14,408 nt of DNA from an uncultured Taibaiella sp. (GTDB taxonomy: Bacteria > Bacteroidota > Bacteroidia > Chitinophagales > Chitinophagaceae). Location: assembly GCA_946886975.1 (NCBI GenBank), contig CAMPJV010000028.1, positions 1 through 14,408 of the forward strand. Reading direction: 5' to 3'. The number at the start of each line of letters is the position of its first letter. The first letter of the stretch is position 1. A model generated the notes under the pieces. The model was given only the letters and a program-made list of their open reading frames with translations, had not been told where the DNA came from and ran no database searches. Position numbers and translations under genes: made by a program. This document shows, piece by piece, positions 1 to 6,792 of this stretch.

Positions 1-491
1 CTGAGGCGGTTAACACCATCAACAGCAGAAACGATATTGCATTTACCATAGTCGCCGGTGACATGAGCGACCAGGGGCTTGAAAAGGAATATATGCAACT
101 GTATGATCAGCTTAAAAGGCTTAAGACTCCCTTGTTTACAGTGATAGGGAACCATGACTACTTAGCCAATGCCGAAGTGATTTATGCTAAGATCTTCGGC
201 CCGTATAACTACTCCTTCCGGTACAACCGGTACAATTTCATTTTCTTCGATGCAGTTTTTTGGGAAAAGAACGGGCAACCAGACTATAACTGGCTTGACA
301 ATGAACTTGCGATGAATAGCGGGACGCCAACCATCATTGTCAGTCATATTCCTCCGTTTGGTGACCAGTTTGATGCAGCCAGTACGAATATGCACAGATC
401 TACAACGGCGAAATATAATGTGCCTCTTTCCATCCATGGGCATGTTCATGAGTACGCATACAGCCGCTATTACAATGATGAAACACGTTAG
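1..491 (+). CDS. Metallophosphoesterase (calcineurin-like), 5' end outside window, interrupted by in-frame TAG
   Basis: The reading frame is open from base 3, so this is the 3' part of a longer gene. Four of the metal-binding blocks of the calcineurin-like phosphoesterase fold are visible in order: GDMSD (57-71), GNHD (147-158), SHIPP (342-356) and HGHVH (435-449). The family hydrolyses phosphomono- or diesters with a two-metal centre; the first DxH block must lie upstream of the window. The substrate cannot be told. The frame stops at TAG (489-491), only about a dozen residues after HGHVH. The same frame then continues for 28 sense codons to TGA at 576-578, with a sequence that looks like the usual final strands of these enzymes. 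I therefore read the TAG as a recent nonsense change, a sequencing error or a readthrough codon. The ATG at 63 lies inside the GDMSD motif and is not the true start. Confidence 0.85.
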   Translation, partial: EAVNTINSRNDIAFTIVAGDMSDQGLEKEYMQLYDQLKRLKTPLFTVIGNHDYLANAEVIYAKIFGPYNYSFRYNRYNFIFFDAVFWEKNGQPDYNWLDNELAMNSGTPTIIVSHIPPFGDQFDAASTNMHRSTTAKYNVPLSIHGHVHEYAYSRYYNDETR

Positions 492-578
492 CTCGTAGCG
501 CCTTCTATAGATAAGCGACAACTTATAATTGTGAGCTTTGAAGGAGATGATTTTCAGGTTATTAAAGAACCGTTCTGA
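492..578 (+). pseudogene. Detached C-terminal tail of the metallophosphoesterase, beyond the TAG
   Basis: Reading on in the phosphoesterase frame after TAG gives 28 residues, starting LVAPSIDKRQ and ending with FQVIKEPF, then TGA. Phosphoesterases of this type commonly end with a segment of the form YLVA...IVxFxGDxFxVxxxxF, so the TAG sits where tyrosine (TAT or TAC) would be expected. One base change would restore the frame. The tail ends one base before the ATG of the next gene, as expected for the ancestral gene end in an operon. No start codon or separate gene is apparent here. This assignment is inference from pattern; no alignment was run. Confidence 0.6.
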
Positions 579-579
579 T

Positions 580-1182
580 ATGAGGGCACGCGTTGCTTAT
601 ATCATCTCACTGCTGGTTTGTTCGACCATCGCTAATGCTCAGTCATTTGCAGGCAAAATTCTGCCCCACTACGCACAGGTGCAATATGCTGGCAATATTG
701 GCGTCATCGCTGGCGGGCTAGGATATAATTTAAAAAAGGATCGGGTACTACTGACTGTACTGGATGGCTACACGCCTGCAGAGATTGCCGGGTCGGCTGT
801 AAACACGGTAGCCGTACGCGTAAACTATAACCTCTTCCAAAATTCTTTAAAGAATCTGACTTTGAAGGGGTACATCGGTACAGGCTGCAACTTCGAGACA
901 ACAGGAAACGATTTCTACTCAAAGCTTCCTGAACGGTACACCCATGGATACTACAAGACAAATGCTATTCACGCTACGCTGCAGATTGGCGGCAGACTAT
1001 TATACCCGCTGATTGGAAGAGAAAGACAGGCGCTGGAGGTATACGCTGAAACAGGCACTCTCGACAGCTATCTCTACTACTATTTCGCTAATAAAAACCT
1101 CAAAATCACAGAAATATTTAGCGCTGCTCTGGGTTTGAGGTACCACTTCGGCCGAAAAGCAGCTCGCGAACAAACAAATTGA
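580..1182 (+). CDS. Predicted outer-membrane beta-barrel protein of unknown function
   Basis: A 200-residue protein with a clear Sec signal peptide: hydrophobic residues from about 5 to 18, ending in a SPase I-like site (ANA-QS or NAQ-S near residues 19-22). The mature part alternates short polar and aromatic or hydrophobic stretches. It ends with aromatic-rich strands (DSYLYYYFANK, then LGLRYHF), as in outer-membrane barrels whose last strand ends in an aromatic residue; a short basic tail follows. I chose ATG 580 because it gives a compact signal peptide and falls one base after the phosphoesterase's ancestral TGA. Upstream candidates (TTG 538, ATG 547) would add a polar extension and overlap that gene. 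The spacing suggests co-transcription with the phosphoesterase. I do not recognise a named family; the protein probably sits in the outer membrane. Confidence 0.75.
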   Translation: MRARVAYIISLLVCSTIANAQSFAGKILPHYAQVQYAGNIGVIAGGLGYNLKKDRVLLTVLDGYTPAEIAGSAVNTVAVRVNYNLFQNSLKNLTLKGYIGTGCNFETTGNDFYSKLPERYTHGYYKTNAIHATLQIGGRLLYPLIGRERQALEVYAETGTLDSYLYYYFANKNLKITEIFSAALGLRYHFGRKAAREQTN

Positions 1183-1210
1183 CTTAATTCCCACATCCTG
1201 CTTATTTTTG
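1178..1210 (+). promoter_or_regulatory. Predicted Bacteroidota sigma-ABfr-type promoter of gcvT
   Basis: The -7 element TATTTTTG (1203-1210) matches the phylum consensus TAnnTTTG exactly. A -33-like ATTG (1178-1181; consensus TTTG, one mismatch) precedes it with a 21-bp spacer. The predicted transcription start near 1215-1218 leaves a leader of about 20 nt before the gcvT ATG at 1237. The -33 element overlaps the stop codon of the upstream outer-membrane gene. Confidence 0.55.
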
Positions 1211-1236
1211 CGGCCGTTCCAATAACCAACGCTTTA

Positions 1237-2322
1237 ATGAAAAACACACCGTTTACACAAATGCATATTGCGCTTGGCGCAAAAATGGCTGAATTTGCCG
1301 GGTACAACATGCCTATATCATATACAGGCATTAACGATGAGCATCACACAGTTCGTCAGAATGCCGGCGTATTCGATGTGAGCCATATGGGAGAATTCAT
1401 GTTGAGAGGAGCAAAAGCGTTGGAACTGATTCAACGGGTAACAACAAATGATGCTAGTAAGCTGACTGCCGGCAAGGCTCAATACTCATGTTTCCCTAAC
1501 GACAATGGAGGAATTGTAGATGATCTTATTGTGTACTGCATTAAGGAAAATGAAGAGTATCTTCTGGTGGTAAACGCCTCGAATATAGAAAAGGATTGGA
1601 ACTGGATCAACGAACATAATACAGAAGGTGTGGATATGGAAAACATATCTGAGACGACAGGACTTTTGGCCATTCAAGGTCCTAAAGCTGTCCAGTATAT
1701 GCAGGAACTTACTGACGTAAACCTTGTTGACCTGAAGTACTACACATTTGCAAAGGGAACGTTTGCGGGTGTGGAGAATGTAACTATTAGCGCTACAGGA
1801 TACACGGGCGCAGGGGGAATTGAGATCTACTTCGAGGATAAGGGAAGCAATGCAGAGATAATCTGGTCAGAGATATTTCGTGTGGGTGGACCGAAGGGTT
1901 TAAAACCAATAGGCCTTGCTGCACGTGACACATTAAGACTTGAGATGGGCTATTGCCTCTACGGCAATGACATTGACGATACTACATCTCCTCTTGAGGC
2001 AGGGCTGGGATGGATCACTAAATTCACTAAGGACTTTACGTCAAGAGCCATCTTTGAAAAGCAAAAGGCTGAAGGTATTACTCGTAAGCTCGTCGGCCTG
2101 GAGATGATTGACAAAGGTATTCCGCGCCATGGCTATAAGGTACAGAACGCTGAAGGTGAAGAGATTGGCTACATAACTTCAGGCACCCAGTCGCCGAGCC
2201 TGAACAAGGCAATAGGTATGGGCTACGTGCGGAAGGACTTCGCGGGAGAAGGCAGCGACTTATTTGTGATCATCAGAGAAAAGCCAGTGAAAGCACAGGT
2301 GGTGAAGATGCCGTTTGCTTAA
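1237..2322 (+). CDS. gcvT: Aminomethyltransferase, glycine cleavage system T protein
   Basis: A 361-residue protein of normal length for GcvT. It transfers the methylene group from aminomethyl-lipoyl-GcvH to tetrahydrofolate, releasing ammonia and giving 5,10-methylene-THF, in the cytosol. Visible family landmarks are the N-terminal [16 protein letters not shown] segment, FDVSHMGE (46-53), and GGIVDDL (91-97), whose last Asp corresponds to the catalytic Asp of the E. coli enzyme. Further on come [18 protein letters not shown], and [15 protein letters not shown] with the ETSP-like segment [10 protein letters not shown]. The C-terminal barrel domain carries the [21 protein letters not shown] segment. 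The ATG follows a predicted promoter by about 25 bp. gcvH and gcvP are not in the window, so gcvT is expressed on its own, as is common in Bacteroidota. It converges on the membrane-protein gene downstream. Confidence 0.97.
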   Translation: MKNTPFTQMHIALGAKMAEFAGYNMPISYTGINDEHHTVRQNAGVFDVSHMGEFMLRGAKALELIQRVTTNDASKLTAGKAQYSCFPNDNGGIVDDLIVYCIKENEEYLLVVNASNIEKDWNWINEHNTEGVDMENISETTGLLAIQGPKAVQYMQELTDVNLVDLKYYTFAKGTFAGVENVTISATGYTGAGGIEIYFEDKGSNAEIIWSEIFRVGGPKGLKPIGLAARDTLRLEMGYCLYGNDIDDTTSPLEAGLGWITKFTKDFTSRAIFEKQKAEGITRKLVGLEMIDKGIPRHGYKVQNAEGEEIGYITSGTQSPSLNKAIGMGYVRKDFAGEGSDLFVIIREKPVKAQVVKMPFA

Positions 2323-2394
2323 GGTCCATTTTGACCATGCTGAGGTTGTGACTAGTTGGGCCGTAGGTTTCAAAGAGACACCTTCCAGCACTTT

Positions 2395-3768
2395 TTATTG
2401 TACTATTTTATACAACGACGTAGTGTCGGGAAAGCTGAAGTACCGGGCAGGGAACTCCTTATAAGGGAAAAAGCCCCATGTAAACAAAGCATGATTGCCG
2501 GACTGTGTGGCCCAATGGAGGGAATTAGGGTTTTCCGTTATGACAATTGATGCTGTCTTTCCATAAACAGGGGTAGACAGGAGCCAAACTTCGTAGGGCG
2601 TTCCCCATTCCATCATAACCGTATCCATCGGAATGAGCGCCCGGCTTACTATTAGCTTTTCGTTGACATGTTGGCTCATGTAGCTCTTTAGCCAATCCAG
2701 CCTGGCAACATATTTGGTCTTCATTACTGGTATCCTTATCAGACAAGTGGTAAGGATAAGCCCTAAGATCACAAAGGAGACGCTTCTACGTTCGAGCGTA
2801 AATAGCACATCGAAGACAAGCGGCAGGCCAAGTATGAAGCCCAGCGGCGTGTACAAGTTCTCGAAGTAGAAGTCGTCTGTGCGCTCGCTGGGATAAGAGA
2901 CGTTGATCAGAAATGCGAATCCTGCAAAAGAAAATAGTACCAGGGCGAGTTTGAGCCATGACCTTTTGTTTATATAAACAAAGGAGACAGTGCCAATAGT
3001 GATCGGCATCCAGTAATACTTTTCGAGCCAGTTCTCCAGGAAGTTTCTGAAAGAGTATTGAGTGAAGTAGTCCGGGAAAAGAGTAACGAAGTTCCGCAAG
3101 CCTTGCGCTGCCGTGCTGTCATATTGATCTGAGGAGAATACACCCTTTATGATATAAATAGCAACAAACAGACCCGCAAGAAAGTATAATATGGACCTGC
3201 TGATAAACAGGCCCTGATGAAGAAACAGAAAGATGAGGGCGAAGAAAAAAGGGAACAGGATCAATGGGTGGGAATAAACTATAACAGGCATGAACAGCAG
3301 GCAAATGAGTCCTGAACCTGGGGTAAGTTTGCCGAACCTTGGTGTATTGAGCACAGAGAACATCACACACATCAGGACCATGCCCTGTGGCAGCTCTGAA
3401 AGCATCCAGTAAAAAGTATCTGTGATAAAGAGGGTATTTATCAGGAGGATTACAAGAGCGAACCCATAGTTCTTAAATACGAGCCCGGAAACGAGGTATG
3501 CAATAAGATAGTAGATAACAAAGCCGACTGAATAGACTAGCATTACCTGTTGCAGGGGAATGCCGAGCTTAACCGCTGTGAGCGGGAATATTTCGGTAAG
3601 GACAGCAATAAACCTTGAATGGAAAACGGCAAACTGTCCATCCTTAACGATATTGAACAGATAGAACGCCGCGTCGGAAAAGATGATCCTCTCCTGGTAA
3701 AAGACCGTTGCGAGGCAAAGCAGTCCTACGAAGCCGATCAAGCCGAAGAAATACAACCTCTTTTCCAT
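2395..3768 (-). CDS. Polytopic integral membrane protein, possibly GT-C-like glycosyltransferase
   Basis: A 457-residue, very hydrophobic protein with an N-terminal transmembrane helix (residues about 6-22). Roughly nine or ten further helices follow up to about residue 355. The last 100 or so residues are more polar and probably form a periplasmic C-terminal domain. The first loop contains an acidic motif, FSDAAFY (30-36), where GT-C-fold lipid-linked sugar transferases carry their catalytic Asp or Glu. That position and the overall topology are the only hints of function, so the GT-C label is a suggestion. Other polytopic families with a large first loop would fit. The gene is monocistronic as far as can be seen: it is divergent from pyrH and convergent with gcvT (72-bp gap). 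The ATG at 3768 directly precedes the basic MEKR and the first helix, a natural start. Confidence 0.75.
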   Translation of the reverse strand: MEKRLYFFGLIGFVGLLCLATVFYQERIIFSDAAFYLFNIVKDGQFAVFHSRFIAVLTEIFPLTAVKLGIPLQQVMLVYSVGFVIYYLIAYLVSGLVFKNYGFALVILLINTLFITDTFYWMLSELPQGMVLMCVMFSVLNTPRFGKLTPGSGLICLLFMPVIVYSHPLILFPFFFALIFLFLHQGLFISRSILYFLAGLFVAIYIIKGVFSSDQYDSTAAQGLRNFVTLFPDYFTQYSFRNFLENWLEKYYWMPITIGTVSFVYINKRSWLKLALVLFSFAGFAFLINVSYPSERTDDFYFENLYTPLGFILGLPLVFDVLFTLERRSVSFVILGLILTTCLIRIPVMKTKYVARLDWLKSYMSQHVNEKLIVSRALIPMDTVMMEWGTPYEVWLLSTPVYGKTASIVITENPNSLHWATQSGNHALFTWGFFPYKEFPARYFSFPDTTSLYKIVQ

Positions 3769-3934
3769 ATACCCTGCAAAGGAAATGATTGTAGCTTACT
3801 TCTGTATAGGACGGAGCATATTTTATATAGGCAAAGGCATTTACAATATTGAAACCTGGTGTTCAGAGAAATGGAATGCGGCTCCACCAAAGCCGTGCAG
3901 GCGTGGCACGAAGGGAGAAAAGAGAGCCCAGCAC

Positions 3935-3964
3935 TTCGAATGCCAATAGTTTTTTCTTTCTTTG
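3935..3964 (+). promoter_or_regulatory. Weak candidate promoter of pyrH
   Basis: TTTCTTTG (3957-3964) matches TAnnTTTG except for T in place of A at the second position. A TTCG (3935-3938) stands 18 bp upstream where TTTG is expected. The predicted start near 3970 would give a leader of about 23 nt before the pyrH ATG. Both elements are imperfect, so this is tentative. Confidence 0.3.
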
Positions 3965-3993
3965 CAGTCGCAATATCAACAAACCTCTCTTAA

Positions 3994-4704
3994 ATGGTAC
4001 CTAAGTACAATCGTGTTTTGCTGAAGCTTTCCGGGGAATCTCTGATGGGGGACAGGAACTTTGGGCTGGATCCTAAAATGCTGGAGGCTTATGCAACCGA
4101 CATTAAGGCGATTACTGATATAGGCGTGCAGGTGGCAGTGGTGATCGGAGGCGGTAATATATACCGCGGGATGAATGAGGCGGAAACTGGTATTGAAAGG
4201 GCGCAGGGCGATTATATGGGCATGCTGGCTACCGTGATCAACGGGATGGCACTACAGGCTGCGCTGGAGAAGATAGGGGTGAAAACGAGGCTGCAAAGCG
4301 CGATAAAGATGGAGCAGATAGCCGAGCCCTATATACGCAGGAGGGCTATTCGTCACCTGGAGAAAGGAAGGGTGGTGATATTTGGCGCTGGTACGGGCAA
4401 CCCTTACTTTACTACGGACACTGCCGGATCGCTGAGGGCGGTGGAGATAAACGCCGCTGTCATACTGAAGGGAACGAGGGTAGATGGTATTTACTCGGCT
4501 GACCCTGAGAAGGATGCTACTGCAACGCGCTATGAGAAGCTGACCTTCAATGAGGTGATAAGCCAGGGCCTAAAGGTGATGGATATGACTGCATTCACTC
4601 TTTGCCAGGAAAATAATCTTCCCATTATAGTGTTCGACATGCATAAACCAGGTAATCTGCTGGATGTAGTAACGGGCAAAAAGGTTGGAACAATTGTGAG
4701 CTAG
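3994..4704 (+). CDS. pyrH: UMP kinase (uridylate kinase)
   Basis: A 236-residue protein, full length for bacterial UMP kinase of the amino-acid-kinase fold. It phosphorylates UMP to UDP with ATP in de novo pyrimidine synthesis; bacterial members are hexamers regulated by GTP and UTP. Visible motifs are LKLSGES (10-16, phosphate binding), GGGNIYRG (52-59), [10 protein letters not shown] (71-80) with the UMP-contacting Asp, [14 protein letters not shown] (131-144), [11 protein letters not shown] (161-171) and VMDMTA (195-200). The ATG start gives the standard N-terminus just before the first beta strand. In many bacteria pyrH sits beside tsf and frr; here neither neighbour is present and the gene appears monocistronic. 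It ends in a strong terminator. Confidence 0.97.
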   Translation: MVPKYNRVLLKLSGESLMGDRNFGLDPKMLEAYATDIKAITDIGVQVAVVIGGGNIYRGMNEAETGIERAQGDYMGMLATVINGMALQAALEKIGVKTRLQSAIKMEQIAEPYIRRRAIRHLEKGRVVIFGAGTGNPYFTTDTAGSLRAVEINAAVILKGTRVDGIYSADPEKDATATRYEKLTFNEVISQGLKVMDMTAFTLCQENNLPIIVFDMHKPGNLLDVVTGKKVGTIVS

Positions 4705-4722
4705 AGATCATTTACATAAAAG

Positions 4723-4749
4723 AAAGCCCGCCAGTGTGCGGGCTTTTTT
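4723..4749. terminator. Bidirectional rho-independent terminator between pyrH and the VWA gene
   Basis: A perfect 9-bp stem pairs AAAGCCCGC (4723-4731) with GCGGGCTTT (4738-4746) around a 6-nt loop. On the plus strand the stem runs into six T residues (4744-4749). On the minus strand the sequence after the stem is also T-rich because of the AAAAGAAA upstream. It therefore serves both convergent genes. The last T of the plus-strand run is part of the stop codon of the minus-strand gene. Confidence 0.93.
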
Positions 4750-5843
4750 CATCTTAGTCTCTTTCGTTTATTTCTTTCGTAGTCCTCGAAGATGTATTGG
4801 CCAAGGCCGTCGAGCGAGGAGTAGAAGGCTTTACCATTGTTGACCTCAGTGAAATTACGCACGAAGGCCTGCAGGTAGGGGTCGCGGGCAATCATGAAGG
4901 TGATGACCGGGATCTTTATTCGTCTTAGCTGTCCGGCAAGGTTGAGGGTGCGGTTGAGGATCTTACTATCAATTCCAAAGCTATTCTTGTAGTATTTGCT
5001 GCCGATCTTGAGGCAGGTGGGCTTGCCGTCTGTGATCATGAAGATCTGCTTGTTCTGGTTCTTACGGCGCCGGAGGATATCCATGGCCAGCTCGAGACCT
5101 GCGACGGTATTGGTGTGATAGGGGCCTACCTGCAGATAGGGAAGCTCTTTCATATCTATCTGCCAGGCGTCGTTGCCAAAGACGACAATATCGAGGGTGT
5201 CTTTGGGGTAGCGGGTGGTGATCAGCTCACTGAGGGCCATGGCTACCTTTTTAGCCGGGGTGATGCGATCTTCACCATAAAGGATCATGGAGTGAGAGAT
5301 ATCTATCATCAAGACTGTGGATGTTTGGGTCTTGAAGTCCATTTCGTGGATCTCGAGGTCGTCCTGCTGCATGGAAAGCTGCTCGATGCCGTGGTTTACG
5401 AGCGAATTTTTGAGGGAACCGGTGAAATCTATGGTTTCTAAGGGATCACCAAACTCATAAGGGCGTGTCTCGGGGTTCATTTCATCGCCCTGACCGGACT
5501 TGTTCGCCCGGTGATTGCCCTGCTTGGTCTTCTTCAGCTTTCCAAAGATCTCGTCTAAAGACCTCTTGCGTATGGCCTGCTCTGTCTTGCCTGTTATCTT
5601 CACTGAGCCGTCCAGCTCGTTTTCCTGGAGATAGCCGTTCTGCTTCAGATCGTCTATGAAATCTCCGATGCCGTAATCGTCACTGGTGAGTCCATATTGC
5701 TGATCTAACTGCGTGAGCCAGTGAAGGGCTTCGGCCGCATCTCCATTAGTGTAATGCAGCATTTCCATAAACATGTCGAACAGGCGCTCATATGGCGTCT
5801 TTCCGGTGTCAGGGGTGTGCTCAGAGAAGATAAATCCTTTCAT
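4749..5843 (-). CDS. VWA (von Willebrand factor A) domain protein
   Basis: A 364-residue cytosolic protein with no signal peptide or membrane helix. The N-terminal half (1-170) is helical and charged, with a basic linker around 101-118. The C-terminal half is a VWA domain carrying the full metal-ion-dependent adhesion site: DISHS (181-185), a Thr in HTNT (243-246) and ITDGKP with Asp272. Proteins of this layout in bacteria usually work with a MoxR- or magnesium-chelatase-like AAA+ ATPase, the VWA part acting as adaptor. No such ATPase is in this window, so the partner is unknown. The gene is preceded by a TACCTTTA box (plus-strand 5860-5867), one base off the -7 consensus TAnnTTTG, but I found no matching -33 element. 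Its stop codon touches the shared terminator with pyrH. Confidence 0.85.
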   Translation of the reverse strand: MKGFIFSEHTPDTGKTPYERLFDMFMEMLHYTNGDAAEALHWLTQLDQQYGLTSDDYGIGDFIDDLKQNGYLQENELDGSVKITGKTEQAIRKRSLDEIFGKLKKTKQGNHRANKSGQGDEMNPETRPYEFGDPLETIDFTGSLKNSLVNHGIEQLSMQQDDLEIHEMDFKTQTSTVLMIDISHSMILYGEDRITPAKKVAMALSELITTRYPKDTLDIVVFGNDAWQIDMKELPYLQVGPYHTNTVAGLELAMDILRRRKNQNKQIFMITDGKPTCLKIGSKYYKNSFGIDSKILNRTLNLAGQLRRIKIPVITFMIARDPYLQAFVRNFTEVNNGKAFYSSLDGLGQYIFEDYERNKRKRLR

Positions 5844-6258
5844 ACAATAGCTCCAATACTAAAGGTACGAACGGGTGGTATTAAGATGATTAACTAAAAT
5901 CAATACAGACATTACGTGGCATGGGTGCCGGAATGCTGTCAGAAGGTTTGATGCTGATAGTGGGCAGGCAGTAAGGAAAGGCGGTGCAGATTGCTTGCAA
6001 CTTCAGGGTAGGTAGGTAGCAATTCCATGGTTACCCCGTATATACTCCGTATTTAGCCCGTATATACCCCGTATTTACTCCGTAGGTACTCCGGTCAAGA
6101 GCCGGTGATGAAAGGGTTAATGGGCACTGGGTTCCCTCTGAAAAGGTTATGTGCATTGAGGAGGGAGCCACACAAGGTGGATCTGGAGGCGTACGGACAG
6201 GCTTGGGACAGGTTTGGGGGAAAAGTGCTAATATTAGAACCGGAACTTTGGAACAGGT
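5844..6258. other. 415-bp gene-free region between the VWA gene and idi
   Basis: Both flanking genes point away from this stretch, so it should hold two promoters. It contains an array of 11-bp tandem repeats (6034-6088), listed separately, and a short GGTA triplication near 6009-6019. A GAACTTTG (6243-6250) just before idi resembles a -7 element, but there is no -33 partner at the right distance. Short open frames here cross the repeats out of phase (11 is not a multiple of 3) and have no recognisable protein features. I see no RNA gene that I can support. Confidence 0.6.
6034..6088. repeat. Five tandem 11-bp repeats with a TAC-N3-GTA dyad core
   Basis: The units are CCCCGTATATA, CTCCGTATTTA, GCCCGTATATA, CCCCGTATTTA and CTCCGTAGGTA, followed by a partial CTCCGG. 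Units 1 and 3 end in ATATA and units 2 and 4 in ATTTA, hinting at a 22-bp higher-order duplication. Read three bases earlier, each unit begins with TAC(C/T)CCGTA (one with TAG), an imperfect palindrome, at 6032, 6043, 6054, 6065 and 6076, with a decayed sixth at 6087. The pitch is one helical turn, so all cores face the same side of the DNA. The array lies about 170 bp before idi and about 190 bp from the VWA start. Confidence 0.9.
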
Positions 6259-6783
6259 ATGACGACAGGAAAGGAACTTGTTATTCTGGTGGATGAAAGA
6301 GATGAAGCAGTGGGGATAATGGAAAAGATGGAAGCGCACCGGAAAGGCGCATTGCACCGGGCGTTTAGTGTGTTTATAATGAACGAGAAGGGTGAGATGC
6401 TTATTCAGCAGCGGGCGGAGGGGAAGTATCACTCCGGCGGACTATGGAGCAATGCATGCTGTTCTCATCCGGTTCCGGGCGAGGATACGTTGGCGGCGGC
6501 GCACAGAAGGCTGCAGGAGGAGATGGGGTTTGACTGTGAACTGGAGCGTCTATTTAGCCTGACCTATAAGCAAGAGGTAGGAAAGGACCTGACAGAGCAC
6601 GAGGTAGACCATATCTATGTGGGGCAGTATGACGGACAAGCCGGTATTAACCCTACAGAGGTCAAATCATACCGGTATGTTGATATGAGGGAGCTCGAGA
6701 AATGGATGGAGGACAAGCCTGAGGAGTTCACCTCATGGTTTCGCTTAGCTATGCCTAAGTTTAAGGAGCACTACAAGGGATAA
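6259..6783 (+). CDS. idi: Isopentenyl-diphosphate delta-isomerase, type 1
   Basis: A 174-residue Nudix-fold protein of normal length for type 1 IDI, which interconverts IPP and DMAPP using Mg2+/Mn2+ in isoprenoid synthesis. The diagnostic active site is present. GLWSNACCSHPVPGED (61-76) holds the catalytic Cys (Cys68) and metal ligand His70. ALHRAFSVF (31-39) supplies His33, His27 lies just before it, and LTEHEVDHIY (111-120) supplies Glu113 and Glu115, matching the E. coli ligand pattern. The degenerate Nudix helix is LQEEMGF (85-91). The ATG gives a standard N-terminus (MTTGKELVILVDERDE). The gene appears to be transcribed alone and converges on the lipoprotein gene with only 9 bp between stops and no evident terminator. 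Confidence 0.96.
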   Translation: MTTGKELVILVDERDEAVGIMEKMEAHRKGALHRAFSVFIMNEKGEMLIQQRAEGKYHSGGLWSNACCSHPVPGEDTLAAAHRRLQEEMGFDCELERLFSLTYKQEVGKDLTEHEVDHIYVGQYDGQAGINPTEVKSYRYVDMRELEKWMEDKPEEFTSWFRLAMPKFKEHYKG

Positions 6784-6792
6784 GGAAGGCTA

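Noticed and set aside
538..579. Upstream TTG/ATG starts for the outer-membrane protein
   Set aside because: They overlap the phosphoesterase tail and add a polar stretch before the signal peptide; ATG 580 gives a cleaner signal.
2365..2383. Possible terminator after gcvT
   Set aside because: The stem is 7 bp with a mismatch and the T-run begins 9 bases later, so it is too weak to call.
3769..3993. Possible small RNA or gene in the divergent gap before pyrH
   Set aside because: Only short imperfect inverted repeats (around GTGC-AGGC-GTGGCAC) and no open frame with support; nothing callable beyond a weak pyrH promoter.
6213..6250. Candidate TTTG / GAACTTTG promoter for idi
   Set aside because: The spacer of 26 bp is too long and the -7 element has a mismatch; the transcription start would fall on the ATG.
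6031..6432. Minus-strand open frame across the 11-bp repeats and the start of idi
   Set aside because: It crosses the repeats out of coding phase, overlaps idi antisense, and has no protein-like composition or signal.
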